Below, piece after piece: positions 36,183-40,000 of a DNA stretch of 40,000 bases. This DNA is from Prorocentrum cordatum. Lineage: Eukaryota; Sar; Dinophyceae; Prorocentrales; Prorocentraceae. Numbering within the stretch: the first letter of the stretch is position 1; each line of letters starts with the position of its first letter. The notes under the pieces were generated by a model. That model did not search any database. It saw nothing but the letters and a program-made list of their open reading frames with translations, and was not told the origin of the DNA. Where the stretch lies: NCBI GenBank assembly GCA_963575745.1, contig CAUYUJ010011492.1:1-40000 (forward strand). The letters run 5' to 3'. The translations under genes and the position numbers were made by a program.

Positions 36183-36537
36183 ACAAGGAGGAGGATGAAG
36201 TAGGGAGTAGGGATAACGGGGGATGGTGGACTGATTCTGGACGGGTGGGTGTGGACACGGAGGAAAGAGGGCGGGCGGAGTGCGGGGGATGTAAAGGAAA
36301 GAGGGGTGTGGGGTAGGGCAGGGTGGGGAGTGGGTGGCAGGCAGGGAAGAGAAGGAGGGAGGAGGGAAGGAGGAGCGATTGGGAGAGAGGGGTGCACGGC
36401 GGGCACCAGTGTGGGGTGTGTGGACTCGCGGGGAAGAAGGCAGGGATCGGATCGGTGGGACGGCTGTGGGAGGGAGAGTGGGGTGGCGGAGAGGTAGCCT
36501 GGGAGGGGGCAAGGCTCGTCGTCGTCGTGCCTGGCAG

Positions 36538-36624
36538 CCTGCCAGGTACACCCCGGGCAGCGAGCTCCTCAGCCCGGCCAGCCACGCCGCCTCGCCCGTC
36601 AGTCAGATCTACACTCCCGCGGAC
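36538..36624 (+). CDS. Putative Ser-Pro/Thr-Pro-rich exon
   Basis: Between TGCCTGGCAG (acceptor) and GCGGAC|GTGAGC (good donor) lie 87 nt, 29 codons in phase 0. They read PARYTPGSELLSPAS then HAASPVSQIYTPAD. It has the same SP/TP spacing as the islands at 3296 and 9577, all on the plus strand, and is surrounded by G-rich and GGA repeat. An alternative acceptor is the AG at 36544-36545. If it belongs to the same gene as the 9.6-kb island, the intron between them exceeds 26 kb and contains the retrotransposon. Confidence 0.45.
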
Positions 36625-36649
36625 GTGAGCCCAGTCAAAAACAGCCATG

Positions 36650-37206
36650 GGCGAGGAGGACGAGGAGGAGGAGGCGGAGGGAGGAGGAGGGATGAGGAGG
36701 GAGGGGGAGGGGGAGGGGGAGGGGGAGGGGGGAGGGGCAAGCTGGTTGCGCTCGCGTCATGTCTGACGTCCTACCCCTCTCTCCCATCCCTTACCATGGC
36801 GTAGATCTCCTCTCTATTCGCAAAATCAGATGTCGCAACATGGCATGGCATTACATGGCATAGCATAGTGATGAAGATCAATGCGTAGCATGACATAGCA
36901 ATACGTGGCGACGCCCCCAAGGGAAAGGGGGCTTCTGCGGCCCACAAAATCAACGAATCGGCACCAGATGTGCAATCACTTCCGATGTTTTTTGTCGGGG
37001 GGCATTGTTTAGATTTTGGGGCCTATTTGGAAGGACCGAAAACCATGCTGTGGCATGGCGCTGGAAATATGACGCCAGCGCTGCAGCGAGATCACGATTC
37101 GGAACGAGCGGAAGAGCGGAAACGAGGCCAGCGCTGCAGCGGGAGCACGATTCGGAAACGAAGCCAGCGCTTCAGCGAGAGCAAAATTTTAAAAACAAAA
37201 CCCAAG
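36650..37206. repeat. GGA tract, CATGG repeats and a short tandem repeat
   Basis: GGA/GGGGGA tract (36650-36737); a CATGGCAT/CATAGCA run (about 36838-36910); then three imperfect copies of CCAGCGCTGCAGCG with a following CACGATTCGGAA block (about 37073-37190). No gene. Confidence 0.6.
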
Positions 37207-37426
37207 CGAAAACCGGGGCGGGGGAGGGAGAGGAGGAGGAGATGGAGGAGGAGGAGGAGGAGGAGGAGGAGGAGGAGGAGGAGGAGGAGAAGGAGGAGGA
37301 GGAGGAGGGGGGGAGCAGGAGGAGGAGGAGGAAGAGGGGGAGCAGGAGCAGGAGCAGGAGGAGGAGGAGGAGAAGGACCAAGAGAAGGAGGAGGAGGATG
37401 AGGAGGAGGAAGAGGAGGAGGCCCTC
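37207..37426. repeat. (GGA)n with GCA variants
   Basis: About 220 bp of purine-rich GGA/GAG repeat. 37427-37725 is ordinary sequence with no recognisable gene. Confidence 0.9.
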
Positions 37427-37725
37427 TTCATAGGCCTCTACAACCGATTCGTTTCCATTGAGGGAACTGCCTCGTTGGAAGACAAGCATTTGAAGACCCT
37501 GAAGCATGCCAAAACCTTGTCTTCGGGATTATATCGCCACGGATCGACCTGAGCGTTGCGTATTGGCGATCGTGGATCGTGCCAGAACACCGTACTTGAG
37601 ACTTCAACACAACGAATCGACGTAACTGTTGCACCCTCCTCCTCCTGAACCTTTCCAAAACACCGTTTCTGGTAAGCTGATCGCGGGAATCCGTGAAACA
37701 TATTGCAATAATAAACAACACAATC

Positions 37726-38035
37726 GAATGAGTGCGGCGCTAACGCGAGAGCCACATGTTGAAACGGAACCGCCCTCAATACATGAAGCTCTTGGTTAAC
37801 GAATGTGGGCGGTGCTAAGGCGAGAGCCACATGTTGAAAAGGAACCGCCCTCAGTCCGTGAAGCTCTTGCAAATGCTTAAACCGAATGTGCGCGGCGCCA
37901 AGGCGAGAGTCACAGTTTGAAAACCACCAGCCCTCAATCCGTGAAACTCTTGCAAATGTTTAAAACGAATGTGCGCGGCGCTAAGGCGAGAGCCCCATTT
38001 TGAAAACGACCCGCCCGCCATTGGTGAAACGGATT
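37726..38035. repeat. Four tandem copies of a 75-84-bp unit
   Basis: Units beginning GAATGtGcGCGGCGC at about 37726, 37801, 37884 and 37968. Each contains GCGAGAGCCACATGTTGAAA-like and CCGCCCTCAATCCGTGAA-like sequence. The copies are diverged. Function unknown. Confidence 0.75.
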
Positions 38036-38149
38036 CCATTGTTTAAGTTTCAGGGTCATCGATTCTGAGGAAGTCTCAGCCGAAACGCCTAGCCCGCCCT
38101 AAAAACTTGCCTCGGGGTGCGACAGGGGGAAGTTATAGATAAGGAAAAT

Positions 38150-38172
38150 AATGGAGGGGGAGGAGGAGGAGG

Positions 38173-38208
<36 letters not shown>

Positions 38209-38546
38209 AGCAGGAGGAGCAGGAGGAGCAGGAGGAGCAGGAGGAGCAGGAGGAGGACCAGCAGGAGCAGGAGCAGGAGGAGCAGGAGGAGGAGGAGGAG
38301 CAGGAGGAGGAGGAGGAGGAGGAGGAGAAGGAGGAGGAGGAGGAGGAGGGGAGGAGGAGGAGAGGAGGAGGAGAGGGAGGAGGAGGAGGAAGGAGGAAGA
38401 GGGGCGGGGGAGGGAGAGGGGAAGGGGGAGAGGAGAGGGGGGAGGGTGGGGAAGGGGAGGTGGTGGGAGCATGAGGAGGTGGCGGAGGCGGTGGAGGAGG
38501 AGGAGGAGGAGGAGGAGGAGGAGGAGGAGGAGGAGGAGGAGGAGGG
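38150..38546. repeat. (GGA)n/(GCAGGA)n purine tract
   Basis: About 400 bp of GGA and GCAGGA units. Poly-Glu/Gln, poly-Gly/Ala and poly-Pro/Ser frames are artefacts. The next part to 38874 is C-rich (ATCCCCACC, 38630-38720) followed by a G-rich half (to 38815) that is partly its complement, a loose foldback. Confidence 0.85.
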
Positions 38547-38874
38547 TGCTGCGGATGTGGCATGGACACGCTCTCGCCCTCCCACGCCTCCGCTCCCCAA
38601 ACCACGCATACCCACATCTTTCGCAACCCGTACAGCCTCCATAATCCCCACCATCCCCACCAATCCCCATAACCCCCACAAACCCCGCAACTTCCACATT
38701 CGACGCGATCCCCACAACCCTTGGGTTTGTGTTTGCGGAAGTTTGGGGAGCTGCGGCAGGTCTTGGGGTTGTGGGCATTGCTTGGGGTGCCTGGGATGCG
38801 CGGGGTTGGGGTCTAGGGGTCGCGGGAAAGGAACGACCGCAAGCAAATGTCGCACATTCCCTCCCCGCCCGAAG

Positions 38875-38949
38875 GTGGACCCGGAGGACCGCGAGGCTTC
38901 CCCGGCCTACGAGCCCTTCAGCCAGACGTTGCCGTCGCCAGCGAGCCCG
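38875..38949 (+). CDS. Putative Ser-Pro-rich exon
   Basis: Between CCGCCCGAAG (acceptor) and AGCCCG|GTGTCT (donor) lie 75 nt, 25 codons in phase 0, reading VDPEDREASPAYEPF then SQTLPSPASP. Style and strand match the other SP/TP islands. The frame stays open beyond the donor into a CTC microsatellite, so the 3' limit is uncertain. A further possible acceptor, TTGCTTCTCCAG, lies at 39152-39163, followed by an open frame reading RGPVGKDLPQSFSAAEFLAA, but its phase does not fit this exon. Confidence 0.4.
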
Positions 38950-38967
38950 GTGTCTGGGGAAAGTCCT

Positions 38968-39134
38968 CTTGCTCCTCCTCCTCCTCCTCCTGCTCCTCGC
39001 TCCTCCTCATCATCATCATCAGCAGCAGCAGCATCATCTCCTCCTCCTCCTCGTCGTCGTCGTCGTCTTCCTCCTCTTCCCATCTCCTCCTCCTCCTCCT
39101 CCTCCTCCTCCTCCTCCTCCTCCTCCTCCTCTCC
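38968..39134. repeat. (CTC)n, (ATC)n and (GTC)n tract
   Basis: CTC repeats with ATCATC, AGCAGC and GTCGTC blocks. 39135-39640 holds unique sequence, with two related segments CGACGGATTTTCGAGG and CGACGGATTGATTTTCGAGG (about 39534 and 39579) and GGTGAA/TTCACC inverted motifs, but no supported gene. Confidence 0.85.
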
Positions 39135-39639
39135 GTTTTCCTTCTCCGTTGCTTCTCCAGTCAGAGGCCCTGTAGGAAAGGACTTGCCTCAGAGTTTCTC
39201 TGCAGCTGAATTCTTAGCTGCAAGTGACACGATAGAGTTCGAACGTAACAGCATTGGCTTGATTGATGACTACACTTGCACGTGCAAGCTGCAAGCGCCA
39301 GGGCTGTCTCCTACAGTCGGACCGAGGTATAGCATCGAGGTCGGTTCGGAGAGGGTACCCCAGTGTTCTTCGTGCTTGTTGGATGGACTTGTGCATCCTG
39401 GGGGAGGGTACCCGTCAGAGGGTCTCGTGTTATTGTGGTATGTTCTTCCGGCCTAGGTCCAACTAGAAGTTCCGAGCATTCTGTTAGGGTGGAGGGTAAA
39501 GGATGGCAAAAGGTGAAATGTGAAATGCCGTTTCGACGGATTTTCGAGGCTTGAATATACAAAAGGTGAATCACACGACGGATTGATTTTCGAGGTGCAG
39601 AAGCCCATATGGATTTCACCCTGAGCCCTTCACCTTAAG

Positions 39640-39870
39640 AAACTGCTCAGAAGTTGTTTCTCGGGCCTTCAGCTCCTATATCTCCGGCTCCCACTTCTCA
39701 ACCAGCTCTTATATCTCCGAGTTGAGCTCCCAAATCTCCGACTCCGACGCCCGCCCCTCCGATTCCGGCTCCCAGTTTTTCGGCTCTGGCTGCCGATGTT
39801 CCGAATCCACCCCGGCCGTCCGACTCCAGCGTCCAAGTTTCCGACTCCAGCTCCCTACACCCTAGGCGAT
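39640..39870. repeat. Degenerate CTCCGACTCC-type repeat
   Basis: Loosely repeated units such as CTCCGACTCC, CTCCCAAATCTCCGA and TTCCGACTCCAGC. The last 130 bp of the window is AT-richer with no feature seen. Confidence 0.6.
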
Positions 39871-40000
39871 GCTTAAGAAAACTTGAGTTTTCGGCCAGAG
39901 TCTCGATTATTCTTAATGTTTCAATGTACATCCTATGATTTGAATAGAAGTTCGGCTTTATTCAAGTTCTGAGACTATGAATTTCTTAACCCATGATTTC

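Noticed and set aside
35330-36406. Poly-Asp, poly-Met, poly-Ile and poly-His open frames over the GAT repeat
   Set aside because: Each is a frame of the same microsatellite.
37120-37175. GAGCGGAAACGAGG and ATTCGGAAACGAAG outside the retrotransposon
   Set aside because: Stems of at most 4 bp within a local tandem repeat, lacking the GC...GC frame of the family.

Overview
The window looks like nuclear DNA of a dinoflagellate. The evidence is GC-rich, gene-poor sequence packed with GGA/CTC, GAC and GAT microsatellites, a near full-length dinoflagellate spliced-leader (DinoSL) relic at 20427-20449, and a Copia-type polyprotein with the KHVDD reverse-transcriptase signature and a captured cytosine-methyltransferase-like domain, a combination reported from dinoflagellate retroelements. 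No bacterial, organellar or CRISPR features were seen.

Layout. 1-3.5 kb: an AT-rich triplet region, then long purine microsatellites with short coding-like islands. 4.1-9 kb: two ~101-bp satellite arrays that share the same head and tail sequences. 9.5-14.9 kb: microsatellites, foldback repeats, a palindromic MITE with a target-site duplication, and two pairs of dispersed repeats. 14.9-17.25 kb: the decayed reverse-transcriptase gene of a LINE-like element. 17.7-18.25 kb: a 156-bp foldback and a second MITE copy. 18412-34512: one 16.1-kb LTR retrotransposon with 266-bp LTRs and a 5-bp target duplication CTCGT. 34.5-40 kb: intergenic or intronic sequence with a long GAT microsatellite, more GGA/CTC tracts and small tandem repeats.

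The retrotransposon is the centre of interest. In order it carries: a 5' LTR, a primer-binding site for an initiator-type tRNA, a small membrane-segment ORF, Gag with a CCHC knuckle, a proline-rich/coiled-coil ORF, a Tpt1/KptA-like RNA 2'-phosphotransferase, a RING-finger plus retropepsin-like ORF, two methyltransferase-like modules, integrase, reverse transcriptase and RNase H, a 3' region and a 3' LTR. Scattered through it are 34 copies of a 14-nt hairpin: a 5-bp stem whose two inner pairs covary, closed by a GNRA tetraloop, always on the sense strand, and usually in one codon phase so that it reads x-G-N-x-P. I saw no comparable hairpin family in the flanking DNA. The LTRs differ at about 15 of 266 positions, and four single in-frame stops plus frame changes split the coding region, so this copy is probably old and at least partly decayed.

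A second, weaker theme is a series of short plus-strand islands rich in Ser-Pro/Thr-Pro, bordered by plausible splice sites (3.3, 9.6, 36.5 and 38.9 kb, possibly 1.5 kb). They could be exons of one host gene whose large intron received the retrotransposon, the LINE and the MITEs. All calls are by eye; no database search was possible.
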